A stretch of DNA of 64,000 nt from Aestuariibacter sp. GTDB lineage: Bacteria; Pseudomonadota; Gammaproteobacteria; Enterobacterales; Alteromonadaceae. This document shows positions 7,665 to 16,175 of the stretch, one piece after another (position 1 is the first letter of the stretch; each line of letters begins with the position of its first letter). Under the pieces are notes generated by a model. It saw only the letters and a list, made by a program, of their open reading frames with translations, was not told the DNA's origin and did no database searches. The stretch lies in contig CP051238.1 of assembly GCA_017794925.1 (NCBI GenBank), positions 4,389,021 to 4,453,020 of the forward strand, given 5' to 3'. The position numbers and the translations under genes were made by a program.

Positions 7665-9953
7665 TTGAAAACGCTAACGACAACACTGCTGATCAGTCTG
7701 GCAGCCAGTTTTACGCTCACTGCGTGCAGCCAGAGCACACCGACTGACACATCAACGGCATCACCTACACTGTCTTTGGAACGCATTTATAAAAATAAAG
7801 AGTTCAAAAGCGAGCGCGCGCCGTATTTCCGATGGCTCGACGACGGCACGGGGTACACGGTTCTGGAAGCACGGGACGAAAATAATACTGAGACAGAAAA
7901 CGGTGTCACGGGTAACGATATCGTGTTCTATCAACCCGATGGCAAAGGTAAAAAAATACTGCTCACTGTCGAACAGTTAACCCCTGCCGGTCAGAAAGAC
8001 GCGCTCAGTATTGATGATTATAAGTGGTCCGCTGACGGCAAATGGGCACTTATTTTTACCAATGCGCAAAAAGTATGGCGTCATCGTACCCGCGGTGATT
8101 ACTGGGTATTAAACCTGGAAACCAACAAGTTGTATCAATTAGGCGGAGAACAACCTCCCGCTACCAGCCTTATGTTTGCAAAGTTCAGTCCGGACAGCCA
8201 AAAGGTTGCGTATGTCAGAGACAACAATATTTATGTAGAAACATTGGGTGAGAAAAACGTTACTGCATTAACTACTGACGGCAACGATACCATCATTAAC
8301 GGCAATTTCGACTGGGTATACGAAGAAGAATTCACTATTACTGACGGTTTCCGCTGGAGTCCGGATAGCAAGAACATTGCCTACTGGCAGCTGGATTCAT
8401 CCGGTGTGAAATACTTTACCATGATCAACAACACCGATTCACTGTACCCTACTCTCACGCAATTTCCTTACCCTAAAGCGGGTGAACAAAACTCGGCGGT
8501 GAAAGTGGGTGTTGTGGAACTGACAACCCAACAAACCCACTGGGCAGCACTGCCCGGTGACAACCGAGATCGCTACGTACCTCGAATCAGCTGGGCAGGA
8601 ACCAGCGATGCGTTGCTGATCCAGGATGTAAACCGCCCGCAAAATACCAACAAACTGCGTTTATTTAACTGGAAGTCAAACACACTTAACACAATTTATA
8701 CCGACAAAGACGATGCCTTTTTGGAGTGGTATTACGCCGCAGAGTGGGAAGAAGATGGCAGCCACTTTATATGGCACAGTGAACGGGATGGCTGGCGCCA
8801 CCTCTATCGCATTTCCCGGGATGGTAGCGACATTGTTGATCTCACACCGGGAGACTACGACATTGTCGATTTGATCGCGCTGAATGAAGCCACGAACAGT
8901 TTCTATTTTACAGCGGCGCCTGACCACCCGGAGCAGCGATTCCTGTTCAAAGGCTACCTGGACGGAAGTCAGCCTGTAGAGCGAGTGACTCCCGCATCAT
9001 TTGCAGGTAACAACGGCTATTACATGTCAAAAGATGCCAGCTACGCCATGCATACACACAGCCGGTTTAATCAGCCTCCGGCCAGCCAAATCATCAAAAC
9101 TGACGGCCATGCTACTGTTACCCAGCTCACCACAAACGACGCGTTAAATGCGCAGCTTGCCAATGAAGTCTTGCCCACTCACGAGTTCTTTACTGTAGAA
9201 GCCCGTGATGGCGTTGAACTTGACGGTTGGATCATGTTCCCGCCCGATATGGATCCCAGCAAAAAATACCCGATTATTTTTTACGTCTACGGTGAACCGT
9301 GGGGCTCAACAGTTCAGGACAGATGGGGCGGCAACGGTTATTTATGGAACAGCATGATGACTCAAAAGGGCTTTATCATGGCGTCAGTGGATAACCGGGG
9401 TACCCGTGCACCAAAAGGCCGGGACTGGCGCAAAGCAATATATAAGAAAATTGGTAGTATCACGGTACGCGATCAGGCCGATGCGTTAGACGCCATGGCC
9501 GATCGCTGGTCTCAAATCGACACCAGCCGCGTGGGTGTGTGGGGCCATTCAGGTGGTGGTAGTTCCACATTAAATCTATTGTTCAGACACGGCGATAAAT
9601 ATCATGTTGGGGTAGCCCAGGCACCGGTTGCCGACATTCGTTACTACGACACCATTTATCAGGAAAGATATTCCGGGAACCCAAATACCGATCCGGACAG
9701 TTATACGCAAACCTCGCCTGTCACCTTCGCCAAAGACTTGCAGGGTAACCTGTTACTGGTGCATGGCACGGGCGACGACAACGTACACTATCAGGGAACT
9801 GAAGCCCTGATCAACGAGTTAGTTGAGCGCAACAAACAATTTGAGTTTATGTCGTATCCGAATAGAAGCCACAGTATCCGTGAGGGCAAAGGCACAACAT
9901 TGCATTTGCAAACCATGAAAACGAATTATTTTATGGAACACCTTAAGCCATAA
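7665..9953 (+). CDS. Lipoprotein dipeptidyl peptidase IV-like S9 protease
   Basis: A prolyl-oligopeptidase-family S9 enzyme that should remove X-Pro or X-Ala dipeptides from peptide N-termini at the cell envelope. From the TTG at 7665 it has 762 residues. It has a lipoprotein signal with lipobox LTAC, a beta-propeller (~40-490), then an alpha/beta hydrolase domain. The catalytic triad is S629 (GHSGGG), D704 (GTGDDNVHY) and H736 (NRSHS). The acidic YEEEF motif at 219-223 that anchors the substrate amino terminus is intact. Numbering is close to human DPP4 (630/708/740, 205/206). The GTG at 7653 is a possible but less likely start: GGGA sits correctly for the TTG. It points to peptide scavenging. 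Confidence 0.93.
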   Translation: MKTLTTTLLISLAASFTLTACSQSTPTDTSTASPTLSLERIYKNKEFKSERAPYFRWLDDGTGYTVLEARDENNTETENGVTGNDIVFYQPDGKGKKILLTVEQLTPAGQKDALSIDDYKWSADGKWALIFTNAQKVWRHRTRGDYWVLNLETNKLYQLGGEQPPATSLMFAKFSPDSQKVAYVRDNNIYVETLGEKNVTALTTDGNDTIINGNFDWVYEEEFTITDGFRWSPDSKNIAYWQLDSSGVKYFTMINNTDSLYPTLTQFPYPKAGEQNSAVKVGVVELTTQQTHWAALPGDNRDRYVPRISWAGTSDALLIQDVNRPQNTNKLRLFNWKSNTLNTIYTDKDDAFLEWYYAAEWEEDGSHFIWHSERDGWRHLYRISRDGSDIVDLTPGDYDIVDLIALNEATNSFYFTAAPDHPEQRFLFKGYLDGSQPVERVTPASFAGNNGYYMSKDASYAMHTHSRFNQPPASQIIKTDGHATVTQLTTNDALNAQLANEVLPTHEFFTVEARDGVELDGWIMFPPDMDPSKKYPIIFYVYGEPWGSTVQDRWGGNGYLWNSMMTQKGFIMASVDNRGTRAPKGRDWRKAIYKKIGSITVRDQADALDAMADRWSQIDTSRVGVWGHSGGGSSTLNLLFRHGDKYHVGVAQAPVADIRYYDTIYQERYSGNPNTDPDSYTQTSPVTFAKDLQGNLLLVHGTGDDNVHYQGTEALINELVERNKQFEFMSYPNRSHSIREGKGTTLHLQTMKTNYFMEHLKP

Positions 9954-9976
9954 ACCGGCTCCGGTATACAGAAACA

Positions 9977-10003
9977 AAACAGGCCGCTATTCGCGGCCTG
10001 TTT
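9977..10003. terminator. Bidirectional terminator between the S9 peptidase gene and yaaA
   Basis: An 11-base-pair perfect stem, AAACAGGCCGC with GCGGCCTGTTT, closes a five-base loop. On the plus strand it runs into TTTTATTT and on the minus strand it is flanked by U-rich sequence, so it can end both converging transcripts. Confidence 0.9.
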
Positions 10004-10020
10004 TATTTGCTAATTATCTT

Positions 10021-10797
10021 CTACGCTTGTTCTTCACGCAGGAACACCAGCTCGGTTTCCGTGCTCTGCTCTTCACTGAAGTAATAACCTGCCGTGTCAA
10101 ATGCCTTCAGGTCTGCTACGTCTTCCACTTTGTTCTGCAGAATATAACGAGCCATCAAACCCCGTGCTTTCTTAGCAAAAAAGCTGATGATTTTATAATG
10201 TCCATTTTTCTTGTCTTTAAATACCGGGGTAATAATCATGCCGTCCACTTGCTTGGGCTTCACCGATTTAAAGTATTCGTTGGAAGCAAGATTCACCAGT
10301 ACATTGTCATCTTGTGCAGCCAGCGCTTTGTTCACCTCAGTAGTGACAATATCGCCCCAGTATTCATACAGGTTCTTACCTCGGGAATTCGCCAGCTTGG
10401 TGCCCATTTCAAGCCGATACGCCTGCATCAGGTCCAACGGCCGAAGTACGCCATACAGCCCGGACAGAATGCGTAAATGTTGCTGTGCGTAAGCAATGTC
10501 ATCTTCCGAGAGTGATTGTGCGTCCAGCCCTGTATATACGTCACCATTAAAGGCAAACAGCGCCTGACGCGCGTTGTCAGGTGTGAAGGGTGTAGTGAAT
10601 TCAGCAAAACGGTTGGCGTTCAGGGTCGCCAGTTTGTCGCTGATTTTCATCAGTGACGACAAATCGGCCGGTGTCAGCGCCTTACATTCTTGCGCCAGCG
10701 TGTCCGCATCACCCAGCAACGACGGCTGAGTATACTCAGATACCGGTACCTGAGTGTCAAAATCGAGATTTTTCGCAGGGGATACTACAACTAACAT
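10021..10797 (-). CDS. yaaA: Peroxide stress response protein YaaA
   Basis: A 258-residue member of the YaaA/DUF328 family. In Escherichia coli the protein lowers free intracellular iron during hydrogen peroxide stress and protects DNA; structural work indicates a DNA-binding fold. Family landmarks seen here are the N-terminal VVVSPAKNLDF, the central FNGDVYTGLDA, LSGLYGVLRPLDLMQAYRLEMGTKL, NLASNEYFKSV and KIISFFAKKARGLMARYI. Length matches the family. AAGGAG sits seven bases before the ATG. An OxyR site was not recognisable in the leader. It stands alone between two convergent/divergent neighbours. Confidence 0.94.
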   Translation of the reverse strand: MLVVVSPAKNLDFDTQVPVSEYTQPSLLGDADTLAQECKALTPADLSSLMKISDKLATLNANRFAEFTTPFTPDNARQALFAFNGDVYTGLDAQSLSEDDIAYAQQHLRILSGLYGVLRPLDLMQAYRLEMGTKLANSRGKNLYEYWGDIVTTEVNKALAAQDDNVLVNLASNEYFKSVKPKQVDGMIITPVFKDKKNGHYKIISFFAKKARGLMARYILQNKVEDVADLKAFDTAGYYFSEEQSTETELVFLREEQA

Positions 10798-10947
10798 GAT
10801 AACTCCTTAGATTTGCTGCGAAGTATATCACTGTTGTGGCTATTTTTGGGGCGGTAAAACCGATTGAACAGTTCGACTTTTCCGGTTAACGAATACCATA
10901 CGGCGATTGTTAAAAATTGACATCCCGGACCGCCACCAAAGAGGTTA

Positions 10948-10966
10948 AACAATCTCTCAGATTGTT
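10948..10966. promoter_or_regulatory. Perfect inverted repeat upstream of talB
   Basis: AACAATCT and AGATTGTT form a perfect eight-base inverted repeat around CTC. It lies 120 bases before the talB start and abuts a -10-like TATACA at 10966-10971, so it could be an operator for a repressor. The 288-base gap between yaaA and talB holds nothing else that I recognise. Confidence 0.4.
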
Positions 10967-11085
10967 ATACACTAATTGGCAAACACACCATTATAAGTCA
11001 ACAATGACCCCCTACAGTAGGCTATTACAGGCATGAACTCTGTAAAGTTGATTACTGCATTATCACATTCAGGATTAAGAACATC

Positions 11086-12048
11086 ATGAGCAATCAGTTA
11101 GCATCACTTCGTAAAATTACTACCGTTGTTGCCGACACGGGTGACATTGAAGCCATTAAAAAATATCAGCCAGTCGACGCAACGACTAACCCTTCGTTAC
11201 TGCTTAAAGCAGCAGGTATGCCGCAGTACGCCAGTCTGATTGATGACGCAGTGGCGTGGGCCGCAGAACAGTCAAGCGATCCAGCACAGCAACTGACCGA
11301 CGCTGCAGACAAGCTGGCGGTGTCGATTGGTAAAGAAATCTCCGCCACTATACCAGGCCGTATCTCTACCGAAGTCGACGCACGTTTATCCTTTGACACC
11401 GAAGCCACCATTGCCAAAGCTGAGCGTTTGGTTCAGTTGTACGCTGACGCTGGCATCGACAAGTCGCGTATCCTTATCAAGATCGCGTCGACCTGGGAAG
11501 GGATCAAAGCTGCCGAAGTGCTGGAAAAACAAGGCGTGAACTGTAACCTGACACTGCTATTCAGCTTTGCCCAGGCCCGTGCATGCGCCGAGGCGGGTGT
11601 ATTCCTGATTTCACCATTTGTTGGTCGTATTCTTGACTGGTACAAGAAGAGTACTGGCAAAGACAGCTACGAAGCCAGCGAAGACCCGGGCGTGGTCTCA
11701 GTAACCAGTATCTATAACTTCTACAAAGCCAACGGCTATAACACCATTGTCATGGGCGCGAGCTTCCGTAACACCGGTGAAATTCTCGAGCTGGCAGGCT
11801 GTGACCGCCTGACAATCAGCCCTAACCTACTGGAAGAACTGGCAAACACCGACGGTGAAGTGGAAGCCAAACTGGTTGATAACGGTGCCACTGAAGCTCC
11901 GGGTGAGCGCCTTGATGAATCAGGCTTCCGTTGGGAAATGAACGAAGATGCCATGGCAACCGAGAAGCTGGCTGAAGGTATCCGTAATTTCGCCGCCGAT
12001 CAGGACAAGCTGGAAACAATGTTGAAAGACAAACTAGCTAATTTGTAA
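11086..12048 (+). CDS. talB: Transaldolase
   Basis: Transaldolase moves a dihydroxyacetone unit between sedoheptulose-7-phosphate and glyceraldehyde-3-phosphate in the non-oxidative pentose phosphate pathway. The 320-residue sequence carries the signature DATTNPSLLLKAA at ~32-44. The Schiff-base lysine is K132 in ILIKIAST, at exactly the E. coli TalB position. NLTLLFSFAQARACAEAG and ISPFVGRILDWY are further family segments. It is followed 48 bases later by pgi, so the two central sugar-phosphate enzymes probably share a transcript. The ribosome site is weak (AAGA). Confidence 0.97.
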   Translation: MSNQLASLRKITTVVADTGDIEAIKKYQPVDATTNPSLLLKAAGMPQYASLIDDAVAWAAEQSSDPAQQLTDAADKLAVSIGKEISATIPGRISTEVDARLSFDTEATIAKAERLVQLYADAGIDKSRILIKIASTWEGIKAAEVLEKQGVNCNLTLLFSFAQARACAEAGVFLISPFVGRILDWYKKSTGKDSYEASEDPGVVSVTSIYNFYKANGYNTIVMGASFRNTGEILELAGCDRLTISPNLLEELANTDGEVEAKLVDNGATEAPGERLDESGFRWEMNEDAMATEKLAEGIRNFAADQDKLETMLKDKLANL

Positions 12049-12096
12049 TACAATATTAACATTGTTTCACATACTATTGATTCTAAGGAAAAGAGT

Positions 12097-13746
12097 ATGA
12101 CTACCCTTACTCAATCAGCTCAATGGCAAACATTATCCCGCCTGGCTGAGTCAGTAAAAAGCGCGCACATGCGCGATTGGTTCGCCGATGACGCCCAGCG
12201 TGCAGAGCGCATGCAGGCATCTGCCTGTGGTCTTTTTGTGGACTACTCCAAAAACCGTGTTACAGACGACGTACTGACTGCGTTATTTGATTTGGCTGAC
12301 GCACAAGGCGTCGACGCACAAAAAGCCGCCATGTTTAATGGTGAAATCATCAATACCACAGAAGGTCGCGCTGTACTGCATACCGCTCTGCGTAACTTCT
12401 CTGGTAATCCGGTTATTGTTGACGGCAAAGACGTCATGCCTGAAGTCCTGGCTACACTGGATAAAATCGAAGCGTTTACGCACAGCATTCATTCTGGTGA
12501 GCACAAAGGTTACACCGGTAAAGCCATTAAACACATCGTGGCAATCGGTATTGGCGGCTCATTCCTTGGCCCGAAAATCATGACCGAAGCGCTGAAGCCT
12601 TATCGCACAGATGCGGTTAAGGTGCACTTTGTTGCTAACGTCGATGGCTGCCACATTCACGATGTGCTGAGTGAACGTGATCACGAAGACACGCTGATTG
12701 TGATGTCGTCTAAGTCATTCTCCACTCAGGAAACACTGCAAAACACGTTGAGTGCCAAAGCCTGGTTCCTGAAACAAGGTGGCACGCAGGAAGACATTGC
12801 CAAGCACTTCGTTGCGGTTTCATCCAACGTAAAAGCTGCCACTGAGTTTGGTATTGCCGAAGAAAACATTTTTCCTATGTGGGATTGGGTAGGCGGCCGT
12901 TATTCACTGTGGTCAGCTATCGGATTACCTATCTCACTGGCACTGGGTTTTGAAAACTTCAAGGGCTTGCTGGAAGGTGCTTACGCCATGGACGAGCACT
13001 TTAAAACTGCGCCCAAGGAACAAAACCTACCTGTATTACTGGCCGTAATGGGCATCTGGTATCGCAACTTCTTCGATGCCCAGTCTCAGGTATTGCTGCC
13101 TTACTATCATTACCTGCGCGGCTTACCTGCCTATGTGCAGCAGTTGGACATGGAAAGTAACGGTAAGTTGGTAACACAAGCCGGCGAAGCCATTGACTAT
13201 GAAACCGGCCCTATTATCTGGGGTAGTGAAGGCACCAATGGTCAGCACAGTTTCCACCAGCTAATCCACCAGGGCCATGGCGTTATTCCGGTAGACTTCC
13301 TAATGCCACTGAACGTGCCTAACCAGGACGATACCCACCACGCGATGCTGGCATCAAACTGCTTTGGTCAGGCCCAGGCGCTTATGCAAGGTAAAACCTT
13401 TGAAGACTGTTACGCAGACCTGAACGGCAAAGGCTTTGATGATGCAGAACAGACTCGTCTCGCTCAGCACAAAACCATGCCGGGTAATAAGCCAAGTAAC
13501 ACAATTTTGTTCGAAAAACTGGATCCGTTCACACTTGGCGCGTTGGTTGCTATGTATGAACATAAGGTGTTCGTACAAGGTGTTATCTGGCAGCTTAATT
13601 CCTTCGACCAATGGGGTGTGGAATTAGGAAAAGTTCTGGGAAATCAAGTATTAGCAGGTATCCAGGGGGATGCAGACAGCGCTGAATTTGATAGCTCTAC
13701 CCAGCAATTGATTAATCGCTTCAAACAGGCCAATGCACCAAAATAA
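12097..13746 (+). CDS. pgi: Glucose-6-phosphate isomerase
   Basis: Pgi interconverts glucose-6-phosphate and fructose-6-phosphate in glycolysis and gluconeogenesis. The protein has 549 residues, the same as the E. coli enzyme. Signatures include GIGGSFLGPKI for the phosphate region, SKSFSTQETLQNT, WDWVGGRYSLWSAIGLPI, the catalytic glutamate in MESNGK, GSEGTNGQHSFHQLIHQG with the catalytic histidine, and the C-terminal lysine segment. AAGGAAAAG lies before the ATG. It is downstream of talB, linking the pentose phosphate branch to glycolysis. Confidence 0.97.
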   Translation: MTTLTQSAQWQTLSRLAESVKSAHMRDWFADDAQRAERMQASACGLFVDYSKNRVTDDVLTALFDLADAQGVDAQKAAMFNGEIINTTEGRAVLHTALRNFSGNPVIVDGKDVMPEVLATLDKIEAFTHSIHSGEHKGYTGKAIKHIVAIGIGGSFLGPKIMTEALKPYRTDAVKVHFVANVDGCHIHDVLSERDHEDTLIVMSSKSFSTQETLQNTLSAKAWFLKQGGTQEDIAKHFVAVSSNVKAATEFGIAEENIFPMWDWVGGRYSLWSAIGLPISLALGFENFKGLLEGAYAMDEHFKTAPKEQNLPVLLAVMGIWYRNFFDAQSQVLLPYYHYLRGLPAYVQQLDMESNGKLVTQAGEAIDYETGPIIWGSEGTNGQHSFHQLIHQGHGVIPVDFLMPLNVPNQDDTHHAMLASNCFGQAQALMQGKTFEDCYADLNGKGFDDAEQTRLAQHKTMPGNKPSNTILFEKLDPFTLGALVAMYEHKVFVQGVIWQLNSFDQWGVELGKVLGNQVLAGIQGDADSAEFDSSTQQLINRFKQANAPK

Positions 13747-13784
13747 ACATTACTGGTCCAACTTGTTCCAATAATGTGCAATTC

Positions 13785-13820
13785 ATCCGGTTACCAGCCT
13801 TCACTTACGGGTAACCGGAT
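13785..13820. terminator. Stem-loop after pgi
   Basis: ATCCGGTTACC pairs perfectly with GGTAACCGGAT over 11 bases around a 14-base loop, 38 bases after the pgi stop. No run of T follows, so it may be a Rho-type end, a 3' stabilising structure, or an unrelated palindrome rather than a classic intrinsic terminator. Confidence 0.5.
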
Positions 13821-13859
13821 ACACTGAACACCACGGAATTGTCATCGCAGCGTCACAAT

Positions 13860-13889
13860 TTGTTAATTAAAAGTAAACAAAAGTATTTT
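13860..13889 (+). promoter_or_regulatory. Candidate promoter of the DUF3545 gene
   Basis: TTGTTA at 13860-13865 and TATTTT at 13884-13889 are 18 bases apart. The spacer is AT-rich and the -10 overlaps an inverted repeat, AATTAAAA with TTTTAATT (13865-13872 and 13886-13893). The start of transcription would be near 13896. Confidence 0.35.
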
Positions 13890-13978
13890 AATTTAGCAGT
13901 GGCTGTGGTAAAAAAATTGTCAGGGGTCAAAAAAGACACACTGACAGTGTAGTTAGCGGTAATAACAAGGAGATCTCC

Positions 13979-14152
13979 GTGGATACTTCAGATCTATTTG
14001 CAATGCTTGATATAGACAGTTCTACTAAAACCAAAAGTAAAAAACGTAAGTGGAGAGAAATAGAAGCAATTAAAGACAGGTATCAGCTTGAGAAAGAATT
14101 GGCCGATATCGATATGAGTTTCGACCTTGCCTTAGAGGACAGCGCTCGCTAA
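13979..14152 (+). CDS. DUF3545 short protein
   Basis: A 57-residue gene starting with GTG, with AAGGAG at 13966-13971 seven bases upstream. The product opens MDTSDLFAMLDID, has a highly basic middle (KTKSKKRKWREIEAIKDRYQLEKELAD) and an acidic tail. This matches the DUF3545 family, short cytoplasmic proteins found mainly in Alteromonadales and Vibrionales. The basic KKRKWREIE helix suggests nucleic-acid or ribosome contact, but no function is known. It has its own candidate promoter and is closed by a strong terminator, so it is a single-gene unit. Confidence 0.85.
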   Translation: MDTSDLFAMLDIDSSTKTKSKKRKWREIEAIKDRYQLEKELADIDMSFDLALEDSAR

Positions 14153-14157
14153 ATACC

Positions 14158-14191
14158 AAACAGCCACACGGTGAAAACCCTGTGGCTGTTT
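14158..14191 (+). terminator. Intrinsic terminator after the DUF3545 gene
   Basis: AAACAGCCACA pairs with TGTGGCTGTTT over 11 bases, with a small inner GGT-GAAA-ACC helix in the loop. It is followed by TTGCTTTTAG. It also faces the 3' end of ung on the opposite strand. Confidence 0.85.
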
Positions 14192-14214
14192 TGCTTTTAG
14201 TGCTTAGTTAGCCA

Positions 14215-14874
14215 TTACACTTGCCAGTTTACGGGCGTTTTGCCTTGTTGACTCAGCAGTGCGTTGGTTTGACTGAAATGGCGACATCCCAGAAAGCCCC
14301 GATGTGCAGACAGCGGAGACGGGTGTGGTGCGTTCAATACGTAATGTTTTTGCGTATCGATGTTCTGACCTTTTTTCTGGGCATGGCTTCCCCAAAGCAA
14401 AAAGACAACACCCTGTTGGGTATCGTTGACCGATTTAATCACAGCGTCGGTAAACGTCTCCCAGCCCCATTTCGCATGACTGTGCGCTTTGCCCTGCTCT
14501 ACCGTCAGCACGGTATTGAGTAACAGTACGCCCTGCTCTGCCCACGCGGTTAGATTACCGTGTGCAGGAATGTTAAAGTCATCAATGTCCTGTGCCAGTT
14601 CTTTGTAGATGTTACTTAAAGAAGGCGGCGTCTTCACACCGGGCTGAACAGAAAAACACAACCCATGAGCCTGTCCCGGACCGTGATACGGATCCTGACC
14701 AAGAATAACGACCTTCACATCATCTAAAGGCGTCAGTGTAAGTGCGTTAAATACTTCAGAAGCAGGCGGATAAATCGCTTTACCCGCTCCACGTTCAGCA
14801 TCAACCCGGCCCATTAACTGCTGAAAGAAATCAGCATGTTTAACAGGCTCAAGTTCGTCTTGCCAATTAGGCAT
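14215..14874 (-). CDS. ung: Uracil-DNA glycosylase
   Basis: Ung removes uracil from DNA and starts base-excision repair. The 219-residue protein has the water-activating loop GQDPYHGPGQAHG with catalytic D61, and the minor-groove intercalation loop HPSPLSAHRGF with H184. LLLNTVLTVE and WGWETFTDAVI are also family segments. The start codon overlaps the thrC stop codon (TAATG), so ung is probably translated from the thrABC message by coupling as well as from any promoter of its own. Confidence 0.97.
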   Translation of the reverse strand: MPNWQDELEPVKHADFFQQLMGRVDAERGAGKAIYPPASEVFNALTLTPLDDVKVVILGQDPYHGPGQAHGLCFSVQPGVKTPPSLSNIYKELAQDIDDFNIPAHGNLTAWAEQGVLLLNTVLTVEQGKAHSHAKWGWETFTDAVIKSVNDTQQGVVFLLWGSHAQKKGQNIDTQKHYVLNAPHPSPLSAHRGFLGCRHFSQTNALLSQQGKTPVNWQV

Positions 14875-16163
14875 TACTCGCCTTTTAACAGCGCAAACAT
14901 GTGCGCTTTCAACGCCTCATAGTCTGCGGGCAGTTCGGCTTCCAGACTTTCTTTGTTAGCACAATCAGCAAGGGGTTGTGGCAGACTAAGCGGCGTGCCT
15001 AATACATTTTCAACCGTTTCACGGAATTTCGCAGGGTGTGCTGTACCAAGGAAAACACCGATCTCACCCGGCTCCAGGTCGTGACTCACTGCACGGTAAG
15101 CAATCGCTGCATGCGGTTCGCTGGTATAGCCTTCTTTAAGCAACTGACGCATAGCTAGCTGCGTGTATTCTTCGTCTACCGACTCACCGCGAATCACGCT
15201 TTTATCCAGATACCCACGTTCAATCAGTGCTTCGATACGTGGCCAGTTATTTGGCTGACTCACGTCCATGGCGTTCGACATAGTCGCTACGGTTGCATTA
15301 GGTGCCCACTCACCGGTTTTTAGATAACGCGGCACAGTGTCGTTCAGGTTAGTCGCAGCAATAAAGCGCTTAATAGGCAGCCCCATGGTCTTGGCAATCA
15401 TACCTGCAGTCAGGTTACCAAAATTCCCGCTTGGCACTGAAAATACCACCTGATCGCGTTTTTCAGCAGGTAACTGTGCAACCGCCTCAAAGTAGTAACA
15501 CACCTGCGCCAACAAACGGCTGATGTTAATTGAGTTTGCAGAGTTCAGGTGCAGACCTTCACGTACGTCCGGATCGTCGAACGACTGCTTGACCAGCGCC
15601 TGACACGCATCAAAATCACTTTCAATGGCCACAGTATGAATATTGTCGCCAAGGGTGGTGAACAGCTTTTGCTGTAGTGGACTGATTTTGCCTTTCGGGA
15701 ACAAAATCACTACGTTGATATTGTCCAGACCGTGGAAAGCATGTGCTACCGCCGCACCGGTGTCACCCGATGTGGCCGTTAGGATTGTAATAGGATTGCC
15801 GTCACTGATGCGCGACAAGCACTGTGCCATAAAGCGGCCACCAAAATCTTTAAACGCCAGTGTTGGGCCGTGGAATAGTTCCAGGCTATAGACATTCTCA
15901 GTTACCTGAGCAACCGGTGCAGGGAAGGTAAACGCCGTGTTCACAATCTCAGCGACCATGTCTTCGCCCAGCTCACTACCAATGAGTGACGACAGGATCT
16001 TAATAGAACGTTCTGCAAACGGCAGAGCCAGTAAGCCATCGATATCGTCTAATGCAGGGATTTCTGTTGGGAAAAACAATCCTTGATTGCGGCCCAGGCC
16101 CTGTTTTACTGCTTGCGCAAATGACACCTGTTCACTTGCGTCTTTCAAATTTACCAATTGCAC
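14874..16163 (-). CDS. thrC: Threonine synthase
   Basis: ThrC converts O-phosphohomoserine to L-threonine with pyridoxal phosphate, the final step of the pathway. It has 429 residues, the usual size of the E. coli type. The cofactor lysine is K105 in GPTLAFKDFGG. ILTATSGDTGAAVAHAF and VPSGNFGNLTAG bind phosphate and substrate. It lies 12 bases after thrB on the minus strand in the order thrA-thrB-thrC. Its stop overlaps the start of ung. Confidence 0.97.
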   Translation of the reverse strand: MQLVNLKDASEQVSFAQAVKQGLGRNQGLFFPTEIPALDDIDGLLALPFAERSIKILSSLIGSELGEDMVAEIVNTAFTFPAPVAQVTENVYSLELFHGPTLAFKDFGGRFMAQCLSRISDGNPITILTATSGDTGAAVAHAFHGLDNINVVILFPKGKISPLQQKLFTTLGDNIHTVAIESDFDACQALVKQSFDDPDVREGLHLNSANSINISRLLAQVCYYFEAVAQLPAEKRDQVVFSVPSGNFGNLTAGMIAKTMGLPIKRFIAATNLNDTVPRYLKTGEWAPNATVATMSNAMDVSQPNNWPRIEALIERGYLDKSVIRGESVDEEYTQLAMRQLLKEGYTSEPHAAIAYRAVSHDLEPGEIGVFLGTAHPAKFRETVENVLGTPLSLPQPLADCANKESLEAELPADYEALKAHMFALLKGE

Positions 16164-16175
16164 TGTAACTCTACC

